A stretch of DNA of 64,000 nucleotides from Pseudomonadota bacterium (GCA_963204785.1 CAUJHG010000017.1:1-64000), one strand, 5' to 3'; positions 53,772 to 63,711 are shown, numbered from the stretch's first letter. Numbers and translations: made by a program. The notes: a model not told the origin generated them from the letters alone.

Positions 53772-55469
53772 ATGGATTCCGCACTGACCGCATCGTCCGC
53801 GCAGGCAGGCAGCAGCAATCGGCTGTCGACGCTGCCCGTCCGGCAGATACTCACCCTGCTCGCGGGCGTGGCCGCGCTCGCGGTGATCGTCGTCGCGGCG
53901 CTCGGCTGGGTGCGCGATCCCGACTACAAGGTGCTGTTCGCGAACCTCTCCGATCGCGACGGCGGCGCCGTGGTTGCGGCGCTGTCCCAGATGAACCTGC
54001 CCTACCGCTTCTCCGAGGCCGGGGGCGCGATCCTGGTCCCGTCCTCGGCGGTGCACGAGGCCAGGCTGAAGCTCGCCTCGCAGGGACTTCCCAAGGGCAG
54101 CACCGTCGGCTTCGAGCTGATGGAGAGCCAGCGCTTCGGGATCACCCAGTTCCAGGAACGCCTGAACTTCCAGCGCGGGCTCGAGGGCGAGCTGACGCGC
54201 TCGATCCAGGCGCTGGCTGCCGTGCAGTCGGCGCGGGTCCACCTCGCGCTGCCCACGCAGAACGGCTTCCTGCGTGCGCAGCAGAAGCCCTCGGCCTCGG
54301 TGCTCCTGTCGCTGCATCCGGGGCGCAGCCTCGAACGTGCGCAGGTCGCGGGGATCGTCCACCTCGTTGCCTCCTCGGTGCCCGAGATGGCGCCGTCGGC
54401 GGTCAGCGTGCTCGACCAGACCGGCGCGCTGCTGTCGGCAAACGCCGCGAGCTCGCCGGGCGGACTCGACGCCGGCCAGCTCGGCTACGTCCGACAACTC
54501 GAGGCAACCTACGTGCAGCGCATCGTCGACATCCTCGAGCCGATCGTCGGGCGCGAGAACGTGCGTGCGCAGGTCACCGCCGACGTCGACTTCACCCAGG
54601 TGGAGGCCACCGCCGAACAGTTCCGGCCCAACCAGGGCAGCGAGCCCGCGGCGGTGCGCAGCCAGCAGGTGTCGGAGTCCAGCGAACCCGCGGGCGCAGG
54701 GACGACGGTCGCGGCCCGCGGCGTGCCCGGCGCGCTTTCGAACCAGCCGGCGCCGCCGGCCACCGCTCCGCTGAACGCACCGCGCGCGCCGGCCACGCCG
54801 GCCGGCGGCGCGCCTGCAGCGGCAGCCGCCGGTTCCGCACAGACCGTGTCGCCTCCGGCGGTGGCGAGCCGACGCGACGCAGTCACGAACTACGAGGTCG
54901 ACCGTACCGTGCGGGTCACCCGCAACCCCAGCGGTTCGGTCCGCCGCCTGAGCGCCGCGGTCGTGATCAACCACCGCAGGATCGCGGGCGACGAGGGAAA
55001 GGCCACCGCCGCGCCGCTCGGGCAGGCCGAGATGGAGAGCGTCAACGCGCTGGTGCGCGAGGCGATCGGCTTCAGCGCAGACCGTGGCGATTCGATCAAC
55101 GTGGTCAACGCCCCCTTCTCCGATCAGGCACAGCCGGTGTCCCCGGAGCTGCCCTTCTGGCAGGAGCCGGCGACCCTCGAACTCGCGCGAACCTCTGGGA
55201 AGCAGCTTCTGCTGCTGGTGCTCGCGCTCGCCGTGGTGTTCGCGGTGATCCGTCCCGCTGCACGCTCGCTGACCGGCGCATCCGCCGGACGGGCACGGCG
55301 CCTGGAAGCCAGGGTCGACGAGGAGATCCCGCTGCCGGCGCCCTCCGGCGGCGTGGCCGCCGCCCTGCCCGGGCAGCCGCGCGATCCGGAGGCGATCCTG
55401 CGACTGGCACGCGAGAACCCGGCCACCGTCGCCAACGTCGTGCGCAACTGGGTGTCGAACGAGCGATGA
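53772..55469 (+). CDS. fliF: Flagellar MS-ring protein FliF
   Basis: A 565-residue MS-ring protein. The first membrane helix is ILTLLAGVAALAVIVVAALGWV, followed by the conserved YKVLFANLSDRDGGAVVAALSQMNLPYRFSEAGG and the RHLALPTQ-type segment (SARVHLALPTQNGFL). A Pro/Ala-rich region lies at about residues 320-370. The second membrane helix (LLLLVLALAVVFAVI) is followed by the FliG-binding tail (PEAILRLARENPATVANVVRNWV). ATG 53772 is chosen; an upstream frame start is not conserved. It leads the fliFGHIJK operon. Confidence 0.97.
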   Translation: MDSALTASSAQAGSSNRLSTLPVRQILTLLAGVAALAVIVVAALGWVRDPDYKVLFANLSDRDGGAVVAALSQMNLPYRFSEAGGAILVPSSAVHEARLKLASQGLPKGSTVGFELMESQRFGITQFQERLNFQRGLEGELTRSIQALAAVQSARVHLALPTQNGFLRAQQKPSASVLLSLHPGRSLERAQVAGIVHLVASSVPEMAPSAVSVLDQTGALLSANAASSPGGLDAGQLGYVRQLEATYVQRIVDILEPIVGRENVRAQVTADVDFTQVEATAEQFRPNQGSEPAAVRSQQVSESSEPAGAGTTVAARGVPGALSNQPAPPATAPLNAPRAPATPAGGAPAAAAAGSAQTVSPPAVASRRDAVTNYEVDRTVRVTRNPSGSVRRLSAAVVINHRRIAGDEGKATAAPLGQAEMESVNALVREAIGFSADRGDSINVVNAPFSDQAQPVSPELPFWQEPATLELARTSGKQLLLLVLALAVVFAVIRPAARSLTGASAGRARRLEARVDEEIPLPAPSGGVAAALPGQPRDPEAILRLARENPATVANVVRNWVSNER

Positions 55470-55484
55470 CAGGAAGGCGCGGCA

Positions 55485-56477
55485 ATGGATGAGGAAGGTC
55501 TGCTCGACAGCGCCATCCTGCTGCTCGCGCTCGGCGAGGAAGCAGCCGCCGAAGTGTTCCGGCACCTGGCCCCGAAGGAGGTCGAACGGCTCGGCGAGGC
55601 CATGGCCCGCTCGCGCAGCACCGATCGCGACCGGCTGCAGCAGGTGCTCGAACGCTACGACGAGACCGCCGGCCGTCACGACTCGCTGGTCGCGGACAAC
55701 GACGCCTACGTCCGGCGCGTGCTGACCCGTGCGCTCGGCGAGGATCGCGCACGCCCGATGCTCGAACGCGTCGTCCCGCAGTCCGGCAACTCGGGAATCG
55801 AGCGGCTGAAGTGGATGGACGCCGACTCGGTGGCTGCCCTGATCGCGCGCGAACATCCGCAGATCGTCGCGACGGTCCTCGTGCAACTCGAACGCGATCA
55901 TGCTGCCGCGGTCCTCGCCCTGCTCGACGAACCGCTGCGCCAGGAACTGGTGCTGCGGATCGCGCGGCTCGACGCGATCCAGCCGGCTGCGCTCCAGGAG
56001 CTCGACGCCACGCTGCTGGCGGCGCTGTCGGCCGGCGACGCCTCCCGCGCAGCGAAGCTCGGCGGCTCCAAGACCGTCGCCGAGCTGCTGAACATGCTGG
56101 GGAGCAGCGATGGCAGCGTGCTGGACGCAATCCGCGAGAGCGATCCCGACCTCGCCCAGGAAATCGAGGATCGGATGTTCATCTTCGACGACCTGATCCG
56201 GGTCGACGACCGCGGCATCCAGACGCTGCTGCGCGAAGTCCCCTCCGATCAGCTCGTGGTCGCGCTCAAGGGCGCCGACCCGGCGCTGCGCGAGAAGATC
56301 TTCCGCAACATGAGCCAGCGCGCGGCGGAGTCGCTGCGCGAAGACCTCGAAGCCCGCGGACCGATGCGCATCTCGGAAGTCGAGGCGCAGCAGCGCGAGA
56401 TCCTGCAGACCGCCCGCCGTCTCGCCGACGAAGGGCAGATCGTGATCGGAACCGGAAATGAAAACGCCCTCGTCTAG
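55485..56477 (+). CDS. fliG: Flagellar switch protein FliG
   Basis: A 330-residue rotor protein. The middle domain has EHPQIVATVLVQLERDHAAAVLALL. The C-terminal torque domain contains the charged residues that meet MotA (EDRMFIFDDLIRVDDRGIQTLLREV and ALREKIFRNMSQRAAESLREDLE). Its end overlaps fliH by 20 bases, so the two are coupled. Confidence 0.97.
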   Translation: MDEEGLLDSAILLLALGEEAAAEVFRHLAPKEVERLGEAMARSRSTDRDRLQQVLERYDETAGRHDSLVADNDAYVRRVLTRALGEDRARPMLERVVPQSGNSGIERLKWMDADSVAALIAREHPQIVATVLVQLERDHAAAVLALLDEPLRQELVLRIARLDAIQPAALQELDATLLAALSAGDASRAAKLGGSKTVAELLNMLGSSDGSVLDAIRESDPDLAQEIEDRMFIFDDLIRVDDRGIQTLLREVPSDQLVVALKGADPALREKIFRNMSQRAAESLREDLEARGPMRISEVEAQQREILQTARRLADEGQIVIGTGNENALV

Positions 56478-57147
56478 CCGGATCATCGGTGCCGAGAGTC
56501 TGACCGGCGTGCGCCGCTTCACGCTCTCGGATCTCGCCGACGAACCTATGGAAGCCCCTGCCTCTCCCGGCGCCGAAAGCCAGGCGGCACGCGATCCGGC
56601 ATTCGAGGCCGGCCATGCCCAGGGGCTGCGCGAAGGGCTGCGACAGGGCCTGGAAGCCGGGCGCGAACAGGCGGCGCGCGAGGCTGCCCGGCGCGACGAG
56701 CAGGCCGCCCAGGGGCTGGCTGCGCGCACGGCCCTGCTGTGCGCCGCGCTGGACGAGGAATTCGCTGCCATCCGCCGCTCGGTGGCCGACGAGATCGTCG
56801 CCCTGGCCATCGCGATCGCGCGCCGCACCGTGGGCGAGGCGCTCGAGGTCGATCGCGATCTGGTCGTGGGAATCGCCCGCGAGGCCGTGGGCGCGCTGCT
56901 CGACGAGCGATCGAGCTTCTCCCTGCACCTGAACCCCAACGACAAGGCGTTGGTCGATCACGCGCTGTCCGACCTGCTTGCGGCCCGCGGGGCGCGGACC
57001 GTCGCCGACCCTTCGATCGCTCCCGGCGGCTGCCGCGTGATCGCGCCCGGCGCGGAGGTGGATGCGACGCTGGAATCCCGCTGGCGACGCGTGATCGGGG
57101 CGATGGGCCGGCAGGCGCCCGAACTGAGCGACACCGGAGCACACTGA
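56458..57147 (+). CDS. fliH: Flagellar assembly protein FliH
   Basis: A 229-residue regulator of the export ATPase FliI. The centre has the Gly-rich repeat typical of FliH ([21 protein letters not shown]), and the C-terminal part ([57 protein letters not shown]) is the conserved FliH/YscL domain. It starts inside the last codons of fliG and ends one base before the fliI start. Confidence 0.95.
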   Translation: MKTPSSSRIIGAESLTGVRRFTLSDLADEPMEAPASPGAESQAARDPAFEAGHAQGLREGLRQGLEAGREQAAREAARRDEQAAQGLAARTALLCAALDEEFAAIRRSVADEIVALAIAIARRTVGEALEVDRDLVVGIAREAVGALLDERSSFSLHLNPNDKALVDHALSDLLAARGARTVADPSIAPGGCRVIAPGAEVDATLESRWRRVIGAMGRQAPELSDTGAH

Positions 57148-57148
57148 G

Positions 57149-58606
57149 ATGGCCACCCGATCGACGCCCGATGATGCCGGTTCGCCTTCCGGGACGGTAC
57201 GCGCGCTGCTGCGGATGATCGCGCAGCACCGCGAGCTCGCGGTGGCGAGCCAGCCGGTGGACGTGCACGGGCGTCTGGTGCGCGTGGCAGGGCTGGTGCT
57301 GGAGGTCACGGGCCTGCGCCTGCCGATCGGCAGTGTCTGTCTCGTCGAGCAGGCGGCCGGCCCTGAAGGACAGTCGATCGAAGCGGAGGTGGTCGGCTTC
57401 GACGACGATCGTCTCTACCTGATGCCCACCGGCCAGCTGCTCGGTCTCTCGCCGGGCGCCCTGGTGACGCCGATGGAGCGCCCGGTGCACAGCCCCGGCC
57501 TGGGAGTGGACTCGCATCCGTGGCGACGCAGCACCGACCGCATGCGGCACCTGCCGGTCGGCCCCGGACTGCTGGGTCGGGTCGTGGACGCGAGCGGGCG
57601 CCCGCTGGATCGCGCAGGCCCGCTCGCCGAAGTGCGCTCCGAGCCGATCCAGCGACGGCCGATCGACGCGATGGAACGCGAGCCGGTGCGCGTGCCGCTC
57701 GACACCGGCGTGCGCGCGATCAACGCGATGCTCACGGTGGGGCGCGGCCAGCGCCTCGGACTGTTCGCGGGCGCAGGCGTCGGCAAGAGTGTGCTGCTCG
57801 GAATGCTCGCCCGCTACACCGAAGCGGAGGTCATCGTCGTCGGGCTGATCGGCGAGCGCGGCCGCGAGGTCAAGGAATTCATCGAGGACATCCTCGGCGA
57901 GGAGGGACTGCGCCGGTCGGTCGTCGTCGCGGCGCCGGCCGATTCGCCGCCCCTGCTGCGCATGCAGGGCGCAGCCTACGCGACGGCGATCGCCGAACAC
58001 TTCCGCGAGGAGGGTCGACACGTCCTGCTGCTGATGGACTCGCTGACCCGCTACGCGATGGCCGCACGCGAAGTGGCGCTCGCGATCGGCGAACCGCCCG
58101 CGACCAAGGGTTATCCGCCATCGGTGTTCGCACGACTCCCGCAACTGGTCGAGCGCGCGGGCAACGGCGCCGCCGGCCGCGGGTCGATCACCGCCATCTA
58201 CACGGTGCTCGCCGAAGGCGACGACCAGAACGACCCGATCGCCGACGCGGCGCGCTCCTTCCTCGACGGCCACTTCGTCCTTTCGCGCCTGCTCGCCGAC
58301 AGCGGACACTACCCGGCGATCGACATCGAGCAGTCGGTGTCGCGCGTGATGCACAACGTCGCCGACGAAGGGCAGCTCGCGCTCGCACGGACCGCCAAGA
58401 CCCTCTGGAGCCGCTTCCAGCGCAACCGCGACCTGATCGCGGTCGGCGCCTACGTCGCGGGAAGCGATCCGGAAACCGACCGCGCGATCGCGCTGCACCC
58501 GGCGCTGGCAGCGATGCTGCAGCAGCCGATGAACGAGCGCTGCGGCCTCGCGCAGGCCCGTGACGCGCTCGCGGCGGTGCTCGGTTCCGACGAGGCCACA
58601 GCGTGA
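57149..58606 (+). CDS. fliI: Flagellum-specific ATPase FliI
   Basis: A 485-residue F1-beta-like ATPase that energises export. The Walker A loop is AGAGVGKS (207-214), the Walker B region [13 protein letters not shown], and [19 protein letters not shown] segment [19 protein letters not shown] is conserved. [25 protein letters not shown] is the FliI/YscN signature. The N-terminal FliH-binding helix is present. Its stop overlaps the fliJ start. Confidence 0.97.
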   Translation: MATRSTPDDAGSPSGTVRALLRMIAQHRELAVASQPVDVHGRLVRVAGLVLEVTGLRLPIGSVCLVEQAAGPEGQSIEAEVVGFDDDRLYLMPTGQLLGLSPGALVTPMERPVHSPGLGVDSHPWRRSTDRMRHLPVGPGLLGRVVDASGRPLDRAGPLAEVRSEPIQRRPIDAMEREPVRVPLDTGVRAINAMLTVGRGQRLGLFAGAGVGKSVLLGMLARYTEAEVIVVGLIGERGREVKEFIEDILGEEGLRRSVVVAAPADSPPLLRMQGAAYATAIAEHFREEGRHVLLLMDSLTRYAMAAREVALAIGEPPATKGYPPSVFARLPQLVERAGNGAAGRGSITAIYTVLAEGDDQNDPIADAARSFLDGHFVLSRLLADSGHYPAIDIEQSVSRVMHNVADEGQLALARTAKTLWSRFQRNRDLIAVGAYVAGSDPETDRAIALHPALAAMLQQPMNERCGLAQARDALAAVLGSDEATA

Positions 58607-59058
58607 GCCGGCCCACGCCTCTGTCACTGCTGATCGAGCTGCAGCGCCGGGCACGCGACGACACGGCGCGCGCAGCCGCGCGCTCGCGGCGCGAGGCGGC
58701 TGCCGCGGACTCGACCCTGCGCCTGCTGCGCGACTACGACGATCAGCATCGATCGCGCGCACCGGGCACCGCGACACCGGCGTTCTCGGCGGACAGCCTG
58801 AGGATTCGCGACAGCTTCGGCCAGCGCCTGAGCCAGGCGATCGACGACCAGGACGCGGTGAGCCATCGCCTGGAGGACGCCCTCGCCCGAAAGGAGCAGG
58901 CGCTCCTGGAGCGCCAGCGGCGACTGGAGGCGCTGAAGGCGCTCGAAGAGCGCCGCCGCGCAGATGCCCGCCAGCGCCTCGCACGCCAGGAGCAGCGCCA
59001 GACCGACGAACACGCGCTGCGCTCCTACCTGCGCGCACGCAAGGAGAACGACCGATGA
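58603..59058 (+). CDS. fliJ: Flagellar export protein FliJ
   Basis: A 151-residue coiled-coil that links FliI to the FlhA gate. The whole sequence is charged helix ([66 protein letters not shown]). It starts with GTG overlapping the fliI stop (GTGA) and ends overlapping the fliK start (ATGA). The call rests on position, length and coiled-coil form. Confidence 0.9.
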   Translation: MSRPTPLSLLIELQRRARDDTARAAARSRREAAAADSTLRLLRDYDDQHRSRAPGTATPAFSADSLRIRDSFGQRLSQAIDDQDAVSHRLEDALARKEQALLERQRRLEALKALEERRRADARQRLARQEQRQTDEHALRSYLRARKENDR

Positions 59059-60500
59059 TCGGGGAGATTGCCGGCGCCAGGCCGGCCTCTTCCGCGTCGG
59101 CGGCTGCGCCCGCCCCGGCCGCACCCGCTGGCGCCTTCGAGGACGCGATGAGACAGGCGGGACGCACCGAGGCGCAAGGCCGCAGCAAGTCCTCTGCGGC
59201 CAGCGAGGAGTGCGCCGGCAGGCATGAAGCGCCGGAGCGGCCCATCCGTTCCGGATCCCCGGAACACGACCGGCGCGCGCCTGTGCCGGGGCCGCAGGCC
59301 GGCCAGCCGGGCGCCACCGGATCCGACGCGACCGGGATCGGCGAAGAGACGGACGACCAGGACCTTGCGTCGACCGGCGCGACCGACGCGACCGGCGCCA
59401 CCGACGCGACCGACAGGAACGACACGACCGACGCGACGCGCGACGCGGACACATCGCCCGAGGACAAGGCCCTGGCGCTCGCAATGCTGGATGTGATCGC
59501 GGCAGTCCGGCGCTCCGATGCGCCCGCGAGCGCCGAGGAGCCCCGCGACGCTTCCCGCGCCGGAGCAGCGGCAAGCGCTGCGCCGACGGCCCTGGCTGCC
59601 TCGGCTCGAGCGGGAACTGCCTCCGACCGGACCGGACTCGGCACGAGCGCGGCATCGGCAGCCAGCGCACCAGCGGCAGCCGCCAGACCTTCGCCGGGCA
59701 GCCCCGGGCAGGCGGACGCGGTCTCCGGGCCGAGCATCGCGATCGACGACGAGCCCGATCAGGAGGGCGCGAACCACGCCCGGACGGCGGCCAGCGACAC
59801 GAAGGCGGCCGAGGCACGGAAAGGCGGGGGCGAGCCCCGGGCGCAAGTGTCCGCCGCAAGCGAGGATCGAAGCCTCGCACCGCCGACGAGCGCCGGCGAC
59901 GACAGGTCGGACCCGACGGCGAGCGCGCCCCCGGGCAGTGTCTCGACCCCGGCATCGAGCGTGGGCCACGACGAGGGCGCGCAGCCCTCCGGAATCGTCG
60001 ACACATCGGCCGCGCCCACGCACAGGGCCGCCGCGGCCCCGGAGACGCCGGTCAGCACCTTCACCCCGCTGCGTGGCTTCGTTGCCGAGCCCCTCGGCTC
60101 CGCAGGCTTCGGCCCGGCCTTTGCCGGCGAGGTCGACCGCCTGCTGCTGCAGGGAACGCAGTCGGCCGAGATCCTGCTCACGCCGCGTTCGCTCGGTCCG
60201 ATCCGCATCGAGCTCAGCATGACCGGGGAGACGGCATCGGTCGCCTTCAGCGCTGCCCAGCCCGAGACCCGCCACGCGATCGAGCAGTCGCTGCCCCTGC
60301 TGCGCAGCCTGCTCGCCGAGCACGGACTGCAGCTCGGGCAGGCGCAAGTCGGCAGCCACGAGCATCGCCAGGGCGGCAGTCTGCCCGGTGAGAACCTGGC
60401 CGGCACGCCCCGCGATCGCGGCGCGGCCGACGCCTCGGCTCGCCCGGCGCTCGTGCGGCCGAACCCGGGCAGCCGCGGACTGCTCGACCTGTTCGCCTGA
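59055..60500 (+). CDS. fliK: Hook-length control protein FliK
   Basis: A 481-residue molecular ruler. The first 330 residues are low-complexity, rich in Ala, Asp, Thr and Arg, and include a Thr-Asp-Ala repeat (59371-59450) expected of the extended ruler part. The C-terminal domain is compact (LLLQGTQSAEILLTPRSLGPIRIELSMTGETASVAFSAAQPETRHAIEQSLPLLRSLLAEHGLQLGQAQV) and matches the FliK C-domain that tells FlhB to switch. Its start overlaps the fliJ stop. Confidence 0.93.
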   Translation: MIGEIAGARPASSASAAAPAPAAPAGAFEDAMRQAGRTEAQGRSKSSAASEECAGRHEAPERPIRSGSPEHDRRAPVPGPQAGQPGATGSDATGIGEETDDQDLASTGATDATGATDATDRNDTTDATRDADTSPEDKALALAMLDVIAAVRRSDAPASAEEPRDASRAGAAASAAPTALAASARAGTASDRTGLGTSAASAASAPAAAARPSPGSPGQADAVSGPSIAIDDEPDQEGANHARTAASDTKAAEARKGGGEPRAQVSAASEDRSLAPPTSAGDDRSDPTASAPPGSVSTPASSVGHDEGAQPSGIVDTSAAPTHRAAAAPETPVSTFTPLRGFVAEPLGSAGFGPAFAGEVDRLLLQGTQSAEILLTPRSLGPIRIELSMTGETASVAFSAAQPETRHAIEQSLPLLRSLLAEHGLQLGQAQVGSHEHRQGGSLPGENLAGTPRDRGAADASARPALVRPNPGSRGLLDLFA

Positions 60501-60618
60501 ACGGGCACCGACCCATCGCAGGGCTGCGCGCCGGCCCGGGATGATCGGGCAGGAACGGGCGCAGGAAATGACAGGCTGCCGCGCCCCTATTCCGTCGACC
60601 GGCCCCGGGCCGCTTTCG

Positions 60619-60625
60619 GATAATC
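60619..60625 (+). promoter_or_regulatory. Possible -10 element of the fliL operon (GATAATC)
   Basis: GATAATC, 44 bases before the fliL ATG, inside the 168-bp gap after fliK. GATAAT differs from TATAAT at one position. It resembles the GAATAATC elements before flgB and flhB and would let fliLMNOPQR start separately from fliFGHIJK. Confidence 0.35.
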
Positions 60626-60668
60626 GGTCGCGAACCCGGGGCTCCTTCCCCGGCGCAACGGAGTGAGC

Positions 60669-61169
60669 ATGACGGGCGAGGCCGGCAAGGCGGCGGACAG
60701 TGGCAACAAGGGCGGCAAGCGCATCGTCGTGATCGCGGTCGCAGCAGTGCTGCTGCTCGCCGGCGGCGCAGGGGCCGCCTGGTACTTCCTGGGGCGCACA
60801 CCATCCGGCGAGGCGGGCCCGCAGGCCAACGCAGCCGTGCGCAAGCCCGGCATCTTCGTCGATCTCGATCCCTTCACGGTCAACCTGGCCGACCCCGGCG
60901 GAGAGCGGTTCGCGCAGATCGGACTGGTGATCGAGGTCGCCGACTCGGGGACGGTGGAGAACCTCAAGCAGGGCATGCCGCGACTGCGCAACGCGATCCT
61001 GCTGCTCCTGTCGTCCAAGCGGGGCGATGAACTTCTCACGATCGAGGGCAAGAAGGCCCTGGCCGACGAGGTTTCCGCACTGGCCAGCGAATCCATCGGC
61101 CGGCCCGCTGCGGGGGCAGGGCCGAGTCCGGTGACCGGCGTGCACTTCTCGAAGTTCATCGTCCAGTGA
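60669..61169 (+). CDS. fliL: Flagellar basal-body protein FliL
   Basis: A 166-residue inner-membrane protein that supports stator function. One membrane helix (VVIAVAAVLLLAGGAGAAWYFL) is followed by a periplasmic SPFH/stomatin-like domain (FVDLDPFTVNLADPGGERFAQIGLVIEV, RLRNAILLLLSSKRGDELLTIEGKKALADEV and the HFSKFIVQ end). ATG 60669 has GGAG at the right distance; GTG 60663 is too close to it. Its end overlaps the fliM start region. Confidence 0.95.
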   Translation: MTGEAGKAADSGNKGGKRIVVIAVAAVLLLAGGAGAAWYFLGRTPSGEAGPQANAAVRKPGIFVDLDPFTVNLADPGGERFAQIGLVIEVADSGTVENLKQGMPRLRNAILLLLSSKRGDELLTIEGKKALADEVSALASESIGRPAAGAGPSPVTGVHFSKFIVQ

Positions 61170-61171
61170 CC

Positions 61172-62167
61172 ATGCAGGACGGCTCGCTTTCGCCCGACGA
61201 GATCGAGGCGCTGCTCGGCGGCAGCGAAGCGGGCGCTGCCGCACCACGCATCCATCCCCAGGGTCAGGCAAGGCCCTACGACCTCACCAGCCGCGCGCGC
61301 GGAATCCCGGAACCGATCCCTGCGCTCGAAATGGTGGGGATCCGCTTTGCGCGCGGCATGCAGCAGGTGCTGGGCGCCTATCTGCGCGCGCCCGTCGAGG
61401 TCCACGCCGCGCAAACGAGTGTGCAGACCTACCAGGCCTTCGTCGGCACGGTGCCCGCGCACGCCGGAGTCGAGGTGCTGCGTGTGCGCCCACTGCATGG
61501 AGCGGCGCTGCTGTGCCTGGATCCGGGCCTGGTGTTCGCCGCGGTCGAGTCGCTCTTCGGCGGCTCGCCGGCAGTCGCGGCCGACGCGCCCGCCCGTGAC
61601 TTCACACCCACCGAGCAGCGCATCGCAGGCCGACTCACCGGCTTCGTCTGCAGTCAGTACCAGGACGCCTGGCAGCACCTGCACCCGTTCGAGCTCGAAC
61701 CGGCCGGCACGGAGGCGAGCGTGGCGGCAGCCCGGATCGCGGCGCCCTCCGACCAGGTCGTCGTCACCCGGCTCGGGCTCGGGGTCGGCGGCGCAGGAGG
61801 CAGCCTGCACCTGTGCATCCCCTACTCGACCCTCGAGCCGATCCGCGAGACGCTCTACGCGTCGGTCTCCCGGGCCGATCTCCAGGGGGATCACCGCTGG
61901 CCGCAGCGCCTCTCGGAGCGTCTGCGCGAAGCGGAAGTGACGCTGGTGGCCGAACTCGCGCGGGCCACCGCGACGATCGAGGAGCTGGTGTCGCTGAAGG
62001 TGGGCGACTTCATCGAGCTCGGCCTGCAGGAGACCATCACCGCGAAGGTCGACGAGGTGGCGGTGTTCCAGTGCCGCTACGGTGTCTCGAACGGCCGCTA
62101 CGCACTGCGCATCCAGTCCGACCCCAGCTCGGCCGCAACGCTGCCGGGAGGCGAACATGATCGATGA
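61172..62167 (+). CDS. fliM: Flagellar switch protein FliM
   Basis: A 331-residue rotor protein. The N-terminal SPDEIEALLGG is the CheY-phosphate-binding EIDALL-type motif; that it is kept matters because no che genes lie here. The middle CheC-like domain has LEMVGIRFARGMQQVLG, and the C-terminus is a SpoA domain (VTLVAELARATATIEELVSLKVGDFIELGL). A GTG at 61166, overlapping the fliL stop, is the alternative start. The end overlaps fliN by 11 bases. Confidence 0.97.
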   Translation: MQDGSLSPDEIEALLGGSEAGAAAPRIHPQGQARPYDLTSRARGIPEPIPALEMVGIRFARGMQQVLGAYLRAPVEVHAAQTSVQTYQAFVGTVPAHAGVEVLRVRPLHGAALLCLDPGLVFAAVESLFGGSPAVAADAPARDFTPTEQRIAGRLTGFVCSQYQDAWQHLHPFELEPAGTEASVAAARIAAPSDQVVVTRLGLGVGGAGGSLHLCIPYSTLEPIRETLYASVSRADLQGDHRWPQRLSERLREAEVTLVAELARATATIEELVSLKVGDFIELGLQETITAKVDEVAVFQCRYGVSNGRYALRIQSDPSSAATLPGGEHDR

Positions 62168-62588
62168 CATTCCCTCCGGGCCTCCGGCATCCGGGCACAC
62201 CGACACGCATGCCGGGGGCCGCAGCGCCGCCGGTGACCGGGCGATCGCGGCCGAGCTCGAGGATGCCTCGGGCACCGCCCACCTGTTCCCGCGGCTGTCG
62301 GGAACGCAGTCGGCGGAGGCGCGCAACGACATCGGGATGATCCTGGACATCCCGGTGCAGCTGACCGTCGAGCTCGGACGCACGCGCATTCCGATCCGGC
62401 AGATCCTGCAGCTTGGCCAGGGATCGGTGGTCGAGCTCGAGGCGCTCGCGGGCGAGCCGCTCGACGTCCTGGTCAACGGCTGCCTGATCGCGCAGGGCGA
62501 GGTGGTGGTGGTCAACGACCGTTTCGGCATCCGGCTGACCGACGTGGTCACGCCGTCGGAGCGGCTGCGGCGCGTGAATCGCGGCTGA
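62157..62588 (+). CDS. fliN: Flagellar switch protein FliN
   Basis: A 143-residue C-ring protein. The C-terminal SpoA domain is standard (DIPVQLTVELGRTRIPIRQILQLGQGSVVELEALAGEPLDVLVNGCLIAQGEVVVVNDRFGIRLTDVV). The first 55 residues are variable and rich in Gly, Ala and Asp. ATG 62157 lies inside the end of fliM; longer upstream starts are not conserved. Confidence 0.97.
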   Translation: MIDDIPSGPPASGHTDTHAGGRSAAGDRAIAAELEDASGTAHLFPRLSGTQSAEARNDIGMILDIPVQLTVELGRTRIPIRQILQLGQGSVVELEALAGEPLDVLVNGCLIAQGEVVVVNDRFGIRLTDVVTPSERLRRVNRG

Positions 62589-62592
62589 GCAC

Positions 62593-62913
62593 GTGAGCGC
62601 CTCCCTGCTGCCCTCGCTGCTCGCCTTCGTCGCAGTGCTCGCGATGATCCCGGCCGCGCTGTGGCTGCTGCGGCGCGTCCAGTCCCCGCGCGCGACCCAG
62701 GGGCCGCTTGCGGTGGTCGGCGGCCTTGCGCTGGGGCCGCGCGAGCGCATCGTCGTGCTGCGCGCGGCCGAGCGCCACCTGGTGGTGGGCATCACTGCGC
62801 AATCGATGACCCTGCTCGCGGAGCTCGAGCGCTGGCCTGCAGAGCCTGGCGCACAGGCTGCCCTCGCGAGCCTGCGCGGCCCGTCCGGGAATGAGCTCCA
62901 CAAGCCTGGCTGA
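62593..62913 (+). CDS. fliO: Flagellar export-gate assembly protein FliO
   Basis: A 106-residue membrane protein that helps assemble FliP. It has one N-terminal membrane helix (LLPSLLAFVAVLAMIPAALWLL), then the short cytoplasmic FliO domain (PLAVVGGLALGPRERIVVLRAAERHLVVGITAQSMTLLAEL). It begins with GTG five bases after fliN. Its last 23 bases overlap the start of fliP. Confidence 0.92.
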   Translation: MSASLLPSLLAFVAVLAMIPAALWLLRRVQSPRATQGPLAVVGGLALGPRERIVVLRAAERHLVVGITAQSMTLLAELERWPAEPGAQAALASLRGPSGNELHKPG

Positions 62914-63694
62914 GCGCTCCGTGCGAGGCATCCGGATCACGCTGCACCCGATGCGCCGGCTCGCGCCCGTGCTCATCGGGCTGCTCGCGCTCGCTCCCAT
63001 TGCAGCCGGCGCGCAGGATCTGCTCAGCGTCCAGTCCGCGCCGGCGCCAGGCGGGGGCACGACCTGGTCGCTGCCGGTGCAGACGCTGCTGGTGTTCTCG
63101 GCGCTCTCCTTCCTGCCCGCGGTGCTGCTGATGATGACCAGCTTCACGCGGATCGTGATCGTCCTCTCCCTGATGCGCCAGGCGCTGGGGCTGCAGAGCA
63201 CCCCGCCGAACCAGGTCATCGTCGGGCTGTCGCTGTTCCTCACCTTCTTCGTCATGGCGCCGACACTGGAGAAGGTACACGACGACGCCTACGCCCCCTA
63301 CTCCAGGCAGGAGATCTCCTTCCAGGATGCCCTCGGGCGGGCCTCGGCGCCGATGCGCCACTTCATGGCAGCGCAGACGCGCGAGTCGGACCTCGCACTC
63401 TTCGCGCGGGTCGCGCAGCTCGAAGGCACGCCCGACATTGCCGAAGTTCCGATGCGCGTGCTGATTCCCGCCTTCGTCACCAGCGAGCTCAAGACCGCGT
63501 TCCAGATCGGCTTCCTGGTCTTCGTCCCCTTCCTGGTGGTCGACCTGATCGTGGCCAGCCTGCTGATGTCGATGGGCATGATGATGGTGTCGCCGGTGCT
63601 CGTCGCCCTGCCCTTCAAGCTGATGCTCTTCGTGCTCGCCGACGGCTGGAACCTGCTCATCGGTTCGCTGGTGACGAGCTTCGGCGCAGGCTGA
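62891..63694 (+). CDS. fliP: Flagellar export-gate protein FliP
   Basis: A 267-residue core subunit of the export gate. A cleavable signal (LAPVLIGLLALAPIAAGAQ) follows a short basic region, then four membrane segments with the family blocks FSALSFLPAVLLMMTSFTRIVIVLSLMRQALG, PPNQVIVGLSLFLTFFVMAPTL, EVPMRVLIPAFVTSELKTAFQIGFLVFVPFLVVDLIVASLLMSMGMMM and PFKLMLFVLADGWNLL. The start at 62891 is the first possible; a later ATG at 62951 (MRRLAPVL) is an equally good candidate and would remove the overlap with fliO. Confidence 0.95.
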   Translation: MSSTSLAERSVRGIRITLHPMRRLAPVLIGLLALAPIAAGAQDLLSVQSAPAPGGGTTWSLPVQTLLVFSALSFLPAVLLMMTSFTRIVIVLSLMRQALGLQSTPPNQVIVGLSLFLTFFVMAPTLEKVHDDAYAPYSRQEISFQDALGRASAPMRHFMAAQTRESDLALFARVAQLEGTPDIAEVPMRVLIPAFVTSELKTAFQIGFLVFVPFLVVDLIVASLLMSMGMMMVSPVLVALPFKLMLFVLADGWNLLIGSLVTSFGAG

Positions 63695-63711
63695 CGCGAA
63701 GGAGGGGCGAC

